Shown piece after piece: positions 1 to 8,941 of a stretch of 45,461 nt of DNA. This stretch comes from Paramarasmius palmivorus (lineage: Eukaryota > Basidiomycota > Agaricomycetes > Agaricales > Marasmiaceae): contig JAYKXP010000252.1 of NCBI GenBank assembly GCA_037176845.1, forward strand, positions 1 through 45,461, written 5' to 3'. Under the pieces are notes generated by a model. That model was given only the letters and a program-made list of their open reading frames with translations. It was not told the origin of the DNA and did no database searches. The translations under genes were made by a program, and so were the position numbers. The stretch's first letter is position 1. Each line of letters starts with the position of its first letter.

Positions 1-1
1 C

Positions 2-136
2 GAGTATACCCACAGCCAGTACAAACTTGCGGCTAAGCAGTTCAATGAAGTTGAGCACGAGCAAGCCACTCGCGCTGAGCGAGCTGGCCATATGGCTCTT
101 GATACTGCTCCTAGCACCTCTTCTCAAGCTCAGTAG
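2..136 (+). CDS. Partial ORF tail, antisense to the retrotransposon
   Basis: An open frame enters from the left edge and ends at TAG 134-136, giving 44 residues. The tail is Glu, Gln and Ala rich and ends in a Ser/Thr/Gln stretch. It converges on pol, whose stop lies 130 bp away at 267-269. Because the 3' LTR has not been reached, the simplest reading is an extra opposite-strand gene inside the retrotransposon, between pol and the 3' LTR. It could instead be a host gene or a chance frame; 44 open codons are weak evidence. I recognise no domain. Confidence 0.35.
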   Translation, partial: EYTHSQYKLAAKQFNEVEHEQATRAERAGHMALDTAPSTSSQAQ

Positions 137-266
137 ATAGTCCATAGTTGCCTATGTCTCTCGTAGTACCAAAATACACCCTTGTTGATGTTCATATTGG
201 AGTTTGATTTATTTATTTATTTTCCTCGGAACGCTTCGGCATCCCTAGGAGTTTTCTATAGGTGTC

Positions 267-3200
267 CTAGCAGCGTTTAGATCTGCGAGGACCTTCAGAC
301 TTCTGTTCTAAGTCTGGCACTTCATTATCCTCCATCGTTTCAAAATCTCCTATGTCTAGACGATCGTCTCTGAATGCATAGTCAACACTAGTTCCATATT
401 GCACATCATCCTCGTCGTCAACCAACTTCTCTAGCTGCTCCTTAGACAGATCTATGAGATCATGTATATCTTTGGGTAGCGCTATGGGTTTATAACGAGC
501 GATATGAGGTAGTACGCGGAACGCGCCAACTTTGCCTTTCAGTACCGTACCATCCATCTCAGCTACAATATAGGAACCTCCTTTCGTTCGTCGTATGACT
601 ATTAAAGGTCCTAGGTAGCGAGGATACATTTTACGATCAAGACTCGATTCGATAGTGGTATTTCTGACTTGTACCAACGTTCCCGGAGCAAAGTTATAGT
701 CCCTGATCTGGAAGCGATGATCTTTCTCGAATTTCTTTAGAGCTTTCATCTTGTTTTCGTCTATCCTGGCCATCATATGTTCTACATGCACCCTATGCTT
801 AGCTAGAGCCTGCGCGCGGTAGCCCAAAAGTTCCTCGTGAGTAAGAACTCGTCCAGGCATCCTTACTAGCCAAGTCGATTCAACTATGTCGAGCGGTAAC
901 ACAGGTTCTGCACCCGTTACGAGGAAGTAAGGTGAACACCCTAAACCCTTGCGTACTGTTACTCGGTCTGCCCATAGGACTGGTTTCAGGAATTGATACC
1001 ACTGCTTCAGGTCATCGCTGCAAGCTTTGGCTAACGCCTCGCGAATGTCAAAGTGCGCTCGTTCGATTTTACCGTTTGCCTTAGAGTTATATGGAGAGAT
1101 TCGAATCCCTCGGATCCCATATTTCTTCTCTAACCACTCGAGGACAGCCGTCATCTGCGGTGCATTATCTGTCACCACTTCCTCGGGACATCCCCATCGG
1201 CATATGATCTCATCAAAGAACCACTCTGCAATCTGTCTAGCTGACTCGGTTTTCAAGGCTCTCGCCTCGGACCAATTTGTCAACGCGCAACGTCCATGTA
1301 CCACATTCTTGCAGCCATTGCTAGCGGGTGACATCTTAAAGACGTCTACATGTATTTTCTGGAATAGAGAAGGAGTGTAGGTCACGCTCGGAGGTATCTG
1401 AACCTTCTCGCGCTGTCTGTTCTGACATATCTCGCAGGACTTGACGAACCATTCAACATCCGACTCAATATCTGGCCACCAAAATCTTTTCTCTATTAAT
1501 TCTTTCGTAGCGAACATCCCTTTATGCCCTAGGCAATCATGAGATGATTCCAGCATCCATAGCCGTTTCTTCTTTTCGACTACTAGCCTATGCTGACTAG
1601 GATCTTCAAAATTCCTTCTATATAACCGTCCTTCGTTATCCACAAAGAACCTAGATGCCTCTTTGTTAATCTTGGACTTTTCCGTTTCGGTCAGGTTCCT
1701 GATCGACGCGGAGTTAGGCCTAGATAGCCAATCTCTGATTAACGGCAGCCGATCATCTTGCGCGCGAGCGCGTTCTGATCGGTGTTCCTCGTCATATGGA
1801 TTTTCTTTCTGTCGTTCCCCTGTCCAGTCAGGTGGAAGCATGATATTCTGTAGGAAAGAGTCTAACACAACCCCCGAGCGATATCTAATTCGTTCCGCGG
1901 TGTGTGTATAAAACACATTTTCTTCCCGAGCGACTTGGAGCTCTTCCTCAAAGTCGTCCTCGGACGTAGCTAGGACCTTATTAAAGTAACCACCTCTAGT
2001 ATCAATATCGCCTTTGAACGATTCAAACTCTAATGGTTCCTCGGACTCACCCTCGCCCATGCGAAAGGTAATCGGTTCCCCATCGTCTTGAATGCCGTAG
2101 TCGACATCATTCATATTAGGTGGCCGAGGGGTCGATATGCCTCCAGGTGGTGGCCTTGATAACCCATCGGGTCCATGAACTACACCCTTAATGTGTACTA
2201 GTTCAAAGTGATATTTTCTAATTTCCTCGATCCATCTATTAATCGTAGCATTAGGCCCTGCACCAGGGTTGTCTAGCATACCCTTAATATAGCTAGCGTC
2301 GGTTTCTATGGTTAAATTCCTACATCCTATGGTCTGATATTTAGTGACCATCAACGCTAGCATGAGCCCATATAGCTCTCGCTTTGGTTGCGAGAATCTA
2401 GCCTCGCGCTCGTTCAGTGTTACTGAACCGAACCAATTAAAGAACTTTTTCCTAGGATCATTGCGATCGCGCTGATATAGGTAGAAACCAACAGCTTGCC
2501 ACGACGTATCTACAGCCAATGTGAGTCCATATGGATTGTCATATTCAATCGGTCTCAAGGCTGGTGCATTTCTAAGGCCTTCTTTCACTTTCTCAACCGC
2601 CTCTTGTTCCTCGGGACCCATCTTGTATTCAGCTTGGGGTCCTCGGATCTTATTGAGTGGCCGAGTAATTCTAGCATAGTCCCTAATGAACATACGCATT
2701 TGTCCAGCCGTTCCGAGGAACGAGTTGACGTCTTTCTTATCACGGAAATTCGCTGGATCCCACGATAGGACCACTTCTGCTAACTTCTCGTTTGGCTTTT
2801 CACCTTTCCAGGACACCCAGTGTCCAACAACTAAACCATCCTCAACACAAAGGTACGCTTTAGGTCCGGAGAACGTTACTCCACAATACTTCATTCGTTG
2901 ACAGACCCTATTAACATTCTGGAAATGTTCCCATACAAATCTTCGGATACCCTTGTTCTCAGGTATAGTTTCATAGTGAGGTTCCTCGGACGTTTCATAT
3001 CGCGTCTTTGGTCCTCCTACTACTACATCGTCGATATATGGTTTACATATCTCAGGAATCTCATCCTGGAGAATATAGGTCACGTCATCGTGAAATATAG
3101 GGACTGAATTAGTCCAACCCATAGGTAGCTTTACCAATCTATGCGGTCCAAATGGCGTTTGGAACGTAGTCAAGTCTCTCGAGTCCTCGTCAATCAATCT

Positions 3201-4679
3201 TTCATCGTAACCTACCCATATGTCTAATAGAGCTAGACACGAGCGACCTGAAAACGCGCTCGCAACTTCTGCAGTTGCTGGTGGTACTCCCGAGTACTGA
3301 ATCGTGACTTTGTTAAGAGGCTCTAGACTATGTACTAGTCGCAAACTTTTTCCATCTTTCTTAAGGACACAGAACCATTTAGATCGGTACGAGGAACTCG
3401 ATGGTTCATATATTCCCGCTTTAATTTTCTCTTTAATGATTCTGCAGACCTCATCGTAGATGCCAGGTGGTATAGGAATGTTCTTTTCCACCCAAGGCGT
3501 ATGAGGGATAACGGGAAATTTCACAGGAGGAAAGAACTCTTCCTTGAAGGTTCCACCTTCCGAGGTGTCCCACGCAAATGCTTCTTCTTGCAGACTCATC
3601 ATATGATGCATTAATTTCCTTTCCTCGGGCCATAGGAACCCCTCTGGATGATGTGCATCTATGATAGCTTTCCTTTCCTCATTGTATCTAGCGCTCGGAA
3701 CGAATTCAGGGGGATTTGTCGAGAGTGCCGGCATATCCGCTAGCGGATCACCATATATGTGGCGTTCGACCCTAAATTCCGAGGGCAAAGTAGCTTTGAC
3801 CGGCTTCACCTTCAACGCAACTGGTTTGTACTTCCCATATACTGACACAACGTCCTGCATATAAGTTTCCTTTCCAACTCCATTTTCAGTTTGCGCGCGA
3901 GTCGCTGCCTCTTCTACAAGGAAGTGCTCATAGTGCATGACAAACCACTCGAGTCCTCGTTCTTTCGCTCCTCGGAGCAGTATAGGCCAAACATCTTGTC
4001 CATATAACCGTTTCCAATAAGCTAGGAACCCAGGATTCATGCTATCTGCCATCCAGATTCGCCATTCAATGTCATCGTACTCGTCAGACAGCTCATCGCT
4101 ATCGTCACTCAGATCCCAGGGCACATCTAGCCCCTTGATACCTGTTCTAATCGCTCGTAGATATTTTTCTTTGAACTTCTTAGGTCCGAGCGATTTTAAA
4201 TCTCGCAATAGGACTTGTGACGCTGACTTCCCAAACAGGTGTTCCCATATGGAAATGAAATCTTTATTCTTTATCAACGAGAGCAGGTTTCTGAAACCTA
4301 GTCTCCTCTGTTCTAATCGTTGATGTTCTTTTGCTAGGAGAGAGGTGTCCTCGCCGCTAGTGGTGAGATATACATCACTCGGATCCACAGTAGGGACCTC
4401 TACCAACTCGAGACCTTCTCTCCACAAGCTATAAGTTGCCATATTGTCTTTGTCGACACTCTTGTGTTCATATGACTCTAAGACATCCCTAGCTCGCTCA
4501 TCTAAACTATTTTTATCCAGAGCCAACGCATATGCTTCTGCTAGCTCATCGTTTTCGAAATTTTCTCTATCAGGGAGTTTATATCCCTCCACTCGCACTT
4601 CTCCATGCTCATCGTACCCTATTTTCAGTACAACCTCTCCATGCTCGCCGATTATATCCTCGAGGGAGTCTGAAAATTT
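267..4679 (-). CDS. pol: Pol: reverse transcriptase, RNase H, integrase
   Basis: Pol polyprotein that copies the element RNA and inserts the cDNA. The frame is open from 4766 to the TAG at 267-269 and has no convincing ATG near its start. It is best expressed by a -1 shift at the heptamer 4673-4679. Residue numbers here count from the GTG at 4598. RT carries TPFG, LPMGW and the YIDD active site near residue 521. RNase H has Asp near 694 (AVDTSW), then Glu (KREL) and Asp (ETDAS). Integrase has an H-x4-H...C-x2-C zinc domain near 1018-1055. Its DD35E core is Asp near 1082 (HVDV), Asp near 1143 (VTDNAPQ) and Glu near 1178 (KIERAH). The C-terminal 200 residues hold a GPLIVIRR segment like the usual gypsy integrase tail. 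I see no clear chromodomain. Confidence 0.93.
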   Translation of the reverse strand, partial: KFSDSLEDIIGEHGEVVLKIGYDEHGEVRVEGYKLPDRENFENDELAEAYALALDKNSLDERARDVLESYEHKSVDKDNMATYSLWREGLELVEVPTVDPSDVYLTTSGEDTSLLAKEHQRLEQRRLGFRNLLSLIKNKDFISIWEHLFGKSASQVLLRDLKSLGPKKFKEKYLRAIRTGIKGLDVPWDLSDDSDELSDEYDDIEWRIWMADSMNPGFLAYWKRLYGQDVWPILLRGAKERGLEWFVMHYEHFLVEEAATRAQTENGVGKETYMQDVVSVYGKYKPVALKVKPVKATLPSEFRVERHIYGDPLADMPALSTNPPEFVPSARYNEERKAIIDAHHPEGFLWPEERKLMHHMMSLQEEAFAWDTSEGGTFKEEFFPPVKFPVIPHTPWVEKNIPIPPGIYDEVCRIIKEKIKAGIYEPSSSSYRSKWFCVLKKDGKSLRLVHSLEPLNKVTIQYSGVPPATAEVASAFSGRSCLALLDIWVGYDERLIDEDSRDLTTFQTPFGPHRLVKLPMGWTNSVPIFHDDVTYILQDEIPEICKPYIDDVVVGGPKTRYETSEEPHYETIPENKGIRRFVWEHFQNVNRVCQRMKYCGVTFSGPKAYLCVEDGLVVGHWVSWKGEKPNEKLAEVVLSWDPANFRDKKDVNSFLGTAGQMRMFIRDYARITRPLNKIRGPQAEYKMGPEEQEAVEKVKEGLRNAPALRPIEYDNPYGLTLAVDTSWQAVGFYLYQRDRNDPRKKFFNWFGSVTLNEREARFSQPKRELYGLMLALMVTKYQTIGCRNLTIETDASYIKGMLDNPGAGPNATINRWIEEIRKYHFELVHIKGVVHGPDGLSRPPPGGISTPRPPNMNDVDYGIQDDGEPITFRMGEGESEEPLEFESFKGDIDTRGGYFNKVLATSEDDFEEELQVAREENVFYTHTAERIRYRSGVVLDSFLQNIMLPPDWTGERQKENPYDEEHRSERARAQDDRLPLIRDWLSRPNSASIRNLTETEKSKINKEASRFFVDNEGRLYRRNFEDPSQHRLVVEKKKRLWMLESSHDCLGHKGMFATKELIEKRFWWPDIESDVEWFVKSCEICQNRQREKVQIPPSVTYTPSLFQKIHVDVFKMSPASNGCKNVVHGRCALTNWSEARALKTESARQIAEWFFDEIICRWGCPEEVVTDNAPQMTAVLEWLEKKYGIRGIRISPYNSKANGKIERAHFDIREALAKACSDDLKQWYQFLKPVLWADRVTVRKGLGCSPYFLVTGAEPVLPLDIVESTWLVRMPGRVLTHEELLGYRAQALAKHRVHVEHMMARIDENKMKALKKFEKDHRFQIRDYNFAPGTLVQVRNTTIESSLDRKMYPRYLGPLIVIRRTKGGSYIVAEMDGTVLKGKVGAFRVLPHIARYKPIALPKDIHDLIDLSKEQLEKLVDDEDDVQYGTSVDYAFRDDRLDIGDFETMEDNEVPDLEQKSEGPRRSKRC

Positions 4680-6106
4680 GCCGCAGCTTCTTCCTTCTTT
4701 GGTTCTTCTTCCTGACGCTTTTCCGCCCCTGCATTCCCATTCATCGGTACTAGGGTTGGTTCTTTTCTAGCGCGGATCTTCTTTCCCATGCCCCTAGGAT
4801 AGGTACCTATAGTACACTTTCTCCCAGAATTTGGACAAGTAACGGTGATATACTGTTCACCATCGGGGAAGTTCTCGATCACAGAAGAAGTTAACACATC
4901 AAAGGGCCGTCCTAGGAGGACTTGGAACGGAGGATCATCCACTATATGAACTTGCAAGAACACAGTAATGTCTCCAAACTCGAACGGTACGTTCCGAGCG
5001 ATGCCTTTAGTCGATTTCAGCTGGCCATTAGCACTCTGCATATGCAAGGTAACCGTAGGATCCCAGCTTACTCCCAAACCAACTGCAACTAGTGTTGACA
5101 TAACTACAATCTGCGAGCCACAGTCCTTGACGTTTTCTACTTCCTCGTTCGACCCATTGATCTTAGGGAATACCACTCGGAGGTTGTCAGAATTACTAGC
5201 CACTATGATCACGTCTTTTCGCTCGCCCTCGGGCACATCCTGTTGATATGTCTCAACTGGATCCCTCTGTACGACCGCACCTTCAGGTAATTTTCCCCTA
5301 GGCTCAGTTAATACTTCGAACACCTCCTCGAGCGCAATATCTTCGACATCTATGACCAAGGAATGCTCCGAGAGAACAGGTTTATATTCTAGAGGTTCCG
5401 AGGAACGTCTATATGACGATAACTCGCTAAAGAACGTTTTGGCAGGCTTTCCTGACACCTGGCGATTACGCAGTTTTCTCATCAATATTTTTCTGACGCT
5501 AGGAGAAATAGCAGCAACTTCTTCAATAGACAACGAGACCTCCGAGCGACATAGATCAGTAGCTACGTCCTCGTCTGTGCCTTTAAAGCGTACTTGCTTA
5601 TTCCCTAGCGCGTTCGGTGATGTCCTTGATTTCGGATCATCGGCAACAATAGGCACTCCTCGGCTGACTGCTTTATGCTTTAGCAAGTCCTCTTTCGCCA
5701 TATCGGGGGTGATATTTTTAGTAGGCACCATATCGCTACGGGCCTTAATATGCTCACTAGGAACAGGTGGTCTAACGATAGGAAGCACCTCATCGAATGG
5801 TCGTTTCTCCGAGGACGATTTTGACATCCTAGGATCTACATCCTCATCGTCCGAGAACTCATCGTCAGACTCCTTATCGCCTAGATCTTTTAATTCGACC
5901 CGAGGGGTTTTGTTTTCTTTACTAGGGGTTATATTGGAAGGAAGAGAAACAGAAGAAGATGACGAGGAATCAGAAACAGGAACAGACTTGGGTATATTTC
6001 TCCGCGGAGGCGTTGGTATCTCTACCACCACCGATCGCAGTTTTCTAGATCTAGATTTATCCTCAGGGGCCGGTACAGGTTGTGGCACTCTAGACGTTGG
6101 CCCCAT
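4652..6106 (-). CDS. pro: Retropepsin-type protease frame (Pro)
   Basis: A 484-codon frame between gag and pol. The first ATG is at 6106-6104, 12 nt beyond the gag stop, but the frame is open back to 6169 and overlaps gag, so it can be entered by -1 frameshifting at 6121-6127. The first 300 residues are charged and Ser/Pro rich. A retropepsin-like fold follows: Asp-Cys-Gly-Ser near residue 325 in place of the usual DTG/DSG, then a hydrophobic strand, then LLGRPF near residue 397, matching the ILG-type strand of these proteases. The Cys in the catalytic triplet is unusual but seen in retroelement proteases. The stop is TAA at 4654-4652, 19 nt past the second slippery site. Confidence 0.8.
   Translation of the reverse strand: MGPTSRVPQPVPAPEDKSRSRKLRSVVVEIPTPPRRNIPKSVPVSDSSSSSSVSLPSNITPSKENKTPRVELKDLGDKESDDEFSDDEDVDPRMSKSSSEKRPFDEVLPIVRPPVPSEHIKARSDMVPTKNITPDMAKEDLLKHKAVSRGVPIVADDPKSRTSPNALGNKQVRFKGTDEDVATDLCRSEVSLSIEEVAAISPSVRKILMRKLRNRQVSGKPAKTFFSELSSYRRSSEPLEYKPVLSEHSLVIDVEDIALEEVFEVLTEPRGKLPEGAVVQRDPVETYQQDVPEGERKDVIIVASNSDNLRVVFPKINGSNEEVENVKDCGSQIVVMSTLVAVGLGVSWDPTVTLHMQSANGQLKSTKGIARNVPFEFGDITVFLQVHIVDDPPFQVLLGRPFDVLTSSVIENFPDGEQYITVTCPNSGRKCTIGTYPRGMGKKIRARKEPTLVPMNGNAGAEKRQEEEPKKEEAAANFQTPSRI
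4673..4679 (-). promoter_or_regulatory. Pro-Pol -1 frameshift site, A AAU UUU
   Basis: On the minus strand the protease frame reads GCA AAT TTT CAG. The heptamer A AAT TTT fits X XXY YYZ in the zero frame. A one-base backward slip gives AAA TTT TCA, which is exactly the pol frame. The protease stop follows 19 nt later. A CTCGAGG palindrome and GGAG repeats just downstream could form a stimulatory structure; no folding was done. Confidence 0.75.
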
Positions 6107-6117
6107 CCTTGGAGCTT

Positions 6118-7617
6118 CTAGTTTTTTGACCCTTGCGGGTTGCCTCTGCCCGAGCGACGTTGTTGACGATCTAGCAAGAGTGTAAGAAGGTGTTCCTCCT
6201 TCTCTTCTTGTTCCCCGATGTCTTCGTCCTCCATAGCTAATTCTTGGAACCTTTGTCCCATATCATCTTCTTCTAGCGCAAACATATAGCTGTCTGGGTG
6301 ATAGCTATCACTACCAGGCCATCCTCGTTGCTTGGCTAACTCTTCAATCAAGTCCTTTCTAGTTTTATTCGAACCAGGCGGTATGAATGGCATTTTCAAA
6401 CCATCTCGCAGGATGCCTCGGCCATCGGGACCATCGACTATCCACCCTAGTTCTCGCATCTTATGGTAGACCTTACAACTCCTCGTGAAATGATCGCTTT
6501 GACCACACATGAAACAGTTGTTGTGGGGTGGCTGCACTCCTCGTGCCGCATTTCCTATCATAGGAGTCCCAGGTCGTCCCGCGGAAGGATTATAGAGCTG
6601 CTGACTTGAACTAGGACCTCTGCTCTGTGCAAAAGTCGGTGCTCGCATCACCCCTGGTGGCATCTGCCCATTCACAACCATAGACATCCAAGCTTCTTGC
6701 TTTTTCTGCGTCTCAGCAATCGAGTTCGTCATAGAACGAACGAGATCCTTTAAATCGCGAATCTCAGTCTCATGCTTATCCACAGATACAGACATCTTGT
6801 GAGAAATTTCATCGACTTCAGGTTCCTGTTTTATAGTAACAGTCTTGACATGCTTAGATGACACGCGCGGTTCTAAATCGTCGTGCCTATCCCTCGTACG
6901 TCTAGAGGCATTGATCCTCGTATATATATCTCCTAGTCTGCTCGTAGCAATGTTTAAAGCAACTTCCATTACTTCGTCTAGGGTATATGGATCCTCTAAT
7001 CTCCTATCCTGATCGTCTTTCTTCTTTTCTTTTCCTTTCCCTAGGGAAAGCTTGTCGCTCTGTATGCGTTGTAGCATATTAACGATCTCTCGGATAAAGT
7101 CCTCTTCAAACGCCTCGAGGTATCTAGCTACTAGGAATGTATTTGAGACTAACGCGGGCGCTGCTGTGAGCTTACTCGCTTCATAGCGAAACACACGGTT
7201 ATATGTCCTGAGCACGTCCTCGCTGACTTGCAGCCCTATGCTCTGGTGTCTCTTTACTAGACGGTCCAACGTTGTAGTCGATCCTCGTCCTTCCTTAAAG
7301 CCAATTTCCTCTTTAACGTCCTCAATGAACTTTTCATATGAGTCTCCGCGCGAGCTATCCCAGCCCACACAGGTCTTCCTCAAGTCATATTCCATCTGCC
7401 TGATAGCTATGTATATCTTCGCTTCATCTAGGGTAACACCACCTTCGAGGAACATCAGATCCAGGTCTTCCTCCCACTGCTCAAACTTTTCCGCGCGGCT
7501 TCCTTCGAGCAAGCTCGCAGGTCGCTTTACTTTACTCAGCTTGTCAGCTTTAATCTGATTTACACCGTCCTCGGAGAGGTCTCGCCATGATTCTCGCAAA
7601 GTAGGTGCATCAGCCAT
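6118..7617 (-). CDS. gag: Gag with zinc knuckle
   Basis: Structural protein of the element's particle, 499 aa from the ATG at 7617-7615 (MADAPTLRESW) to TAG 6120-6118. A helical capsid-like region with a retrotransposon-gag feel occupies roughly residues 30-215 (FEQWEEDLDLMF, then DEVMEVALNIATSRL). A CCHC zinc knuckle, C-x2-C-x4-H-x4-C, lies near residue 367 (CFMCGQSDHFTRSC). A second Gly/Ser-rich linker and an acidic tail follow. The last sense codons are TCA AAA AAC, which form the first frameshift heptamer. The same frame stays open upstream to 8017 without an ATG, so a longer protein through a non-AUG start cannot be excluded. Confidence 0.88.
   Translation of the reverse strand: MADAPTLRESWRDLSEDGVNQIKADKLSKVKRPASLLEGSRAEKFEQWEEDLDLMFLEGGVTLDEAKIYIAIRQMEYDLRKTCVGWDSSRGDSYEKFIEDVKEEIGFKEGRGSTTTLDRLVKRHQSIGLQVSEDVLRTYNRVFRYEASKLTAAPALVSNTFLVARYLEAFEEDFIREIVNMLQRIQSDKLSLGKGKEKKKDDQDRRLEDPYTLDEVMEVALNIATSRLGDIYTRINASRRTRDRHDDLEPRVSSKHVKTVTIKQEPEVDEISHKMSVSVDKHETEIRDLKDLVRSMTNSIAETQKKQEAWMSMVVNGQMPPGVMRAPTFAQSRGPSSSQQLYNPSAGRPGTPMIGNAARGVQPPHNNCFMCGQSDHFTRSCKVYHKMRELGWIVDGPDGRGILRDGLKMPFIPPGSNKTRKDLIEELAKQRGWPGSDSYHPDSYMFALEEDDMGQRFQELAMEDEDIGEQEEKEEHLLTLLLDRQQRRSGRGNPQGSKN
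6121..6127 (-). promoter_or_regulatory. Gag-Pro -1 frameshift site, A AAA AAC
   Basis: On the minus strand the gag frame ends TCA AAA AAC TAG. A AAA AAC is one of the most efficient known -1 slippery heptamers and abuts the gag stop. Slipping back one base gives AAA AAA CTA GAA, which is the protease frame, open from 6169 through its ATG at 6106. So a Gag-Pro fusion can be made here without reinitiation. Confidence 0.8.
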
Positions 7618-8170
7618 CTTTGTACGAGGAATAGCAGGTTTTTCTCTATAGAGTCTTGTTCTAATGGATTTGTGCGAAAAAGGATTCCGAGGAGTCTTCT
7701 TTTTCTGTAACTCGCGAGCGAGTTTTGTGAGAGCTACTCTCAAGTTTGTGGTAAATTCTAAGTGTTCTTCTTGTTGCCCGCGGAGCTCCTCGTAGGCTGC
7801 TACCGACGCGCGTAGTCTAGTGACTTCAAGAAGGTCGTCTAGTGGTAACGGAGTATGGAACTCGTCGTCACTATCCAGATTTCTAGGGGGTGTAGGTACT
7901 GCTCCTACTGTTCTAGCTTTGCGGGGTCTAGGTGGAAAATCTAGAATGCGTTCCCCGGCTTGTTGAGAGTTTCTAGTAGTACGAGGCTTCGATTCTTGTG
8001 GAATCTTGTCTTCGTCCTAGAGATAGTCTCTTTTGGGTTGAACTAGGTTTACGGCCTAATTCAGGAAGTATATGAAAGCGTGGGCTATATAGCCTATGAA
8101 GCAAAATGTGTACTAATAAATGTAGAGCTCGCTCGGAGCGCTAGTAAGATTTCTTGTTATCTAGAACCAC

Positions 8171-8188
8171 CCCTCGCGGTGGGCTCCA
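8171..8188 (-). promoter_or_regulatory. Candidate primer-binding site
   Basis: On the minus strand the sequence starts TGGAGCCCACC, two bases (TT) after the inner end of the 5' LTR. Retroelement primer-binding sites start with TGG because they pair with a tRNA CCA end. The position and the TGG fit. I cannot name the tRNA. Confidence 0.6.
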
Positions 8189-8515
8189 AATGTGAGGCTT
8201 ATAAAACGCTTGTGAACGAGCGAAATAATATGCCAAGTTGTGCGAGCGGGGTTCGACGTTGTCAAAGGATCCGTACAATCGACACAAGAAATCAACTAGC
8301 ACACTAGTTGAACGTCTACAAATCACTAGGACACAAGGGAAGTGTACGAGCGATGAATGAAACAATGTAATATGATAATAAAGTCTCGATATGATCAAGA
8401 CAACGCGAGCCAACCTATAAACCTATCTATAACTATTCCTATACGTTCCTATGACGCAAAATAACCTATCGAACCCAACAAGGGTAAAGACCTATTGTTC
8501 CTATGAAGGCTATGG

Positions 8516-8580
8516 TTACACTAGTCGAACTAGCACGACAACCAAAGGCACTGATTACACTAGTCGAACTAGCACGACAA
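8516..8580. repeat. 26-bp direct repeat in LTR
   Basis: A 26-bp unit at 8516-8541 recurs exactly at 8555-8580 (core ACTAGTCGAACTAGCACG). The core itself contains the near-palindrome CTAGTCGAACTAG. It lies in the transcribed part of the LTR if the TATA box at 8934-8941 is used. Confidence 0.8.
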
Positions 8581-8596
8581 TCAGGCCACCTATAAG

Positions 8597-8682
8597 CTAG
8601 TGGGGCTCCACACTAAGCTTTAACGACACTGGTGGGGCTCCACACCAAGTGAAAAGAGGGATCTAGTGGGGCTCCACACTAG
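8597..8682. repeat. Three hairpin-forming GGGGCTCCA repeats in LTR
   Basis: The words CTAGTGGGGCTCCACACT (8597-8614), CTGGTGGGGCTCCACACC (8629-8646) and CTAGTGGGGCTCCACACTAG (8663-8682) recur at 32-34 bp steps. Each has outer inverted arms (CTAGTG/CACTAG in the third) and an inner TGG/CCA. The core resembles the candidate primer-binding site. Confidence 0.8.
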
Positions 8683-8933
8683 TCCAGAAACAATCAATCC
8701 TATGCAAGAGACTAGACGCGCTAGCTCTGTCCTATGGGTATCTCAAAGTTCTAATTTCACGACTCTAGTTCAATATAGAGAAGGGCTTTTCAAGGTTTTA
8801 TTTTCTAAGTTATTGTTCTAAGCACACGTCGCCTCTATGGTCAACGATAGAAGTCAAAAACTTTGCTATTGAGCTCTAGGGCTACGTATATAGCGGGGTA
8901 ATTGCTTGAGAGCTTCCTAGGGAAACCCTGCTG

Positions 8934-8941
8934 CTTATATA
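8934..8941 (-). promoter_or_regulatory. Candidate LTR TATA box
   Basis: The minus strand reads GGGTATATAAGCAGCAGGG here, the best TATA-like word in the LTR and correctly oriented for gag-pro-pol. Transcription would start near 8905, giving about 1 kb of U3 and about 0.7 kb of R-U5. Confidence 0.45.

Noticed and set aside
5352..6185. 277-aa plus-strand ORF opposite the protease
   Set aside because: It mirrors the Ser/Asp/Glu-rich protease frame, giving Ser/Thr/Leu-rich filler, and lies wholly inside the pro gene. It is a shadow frame.
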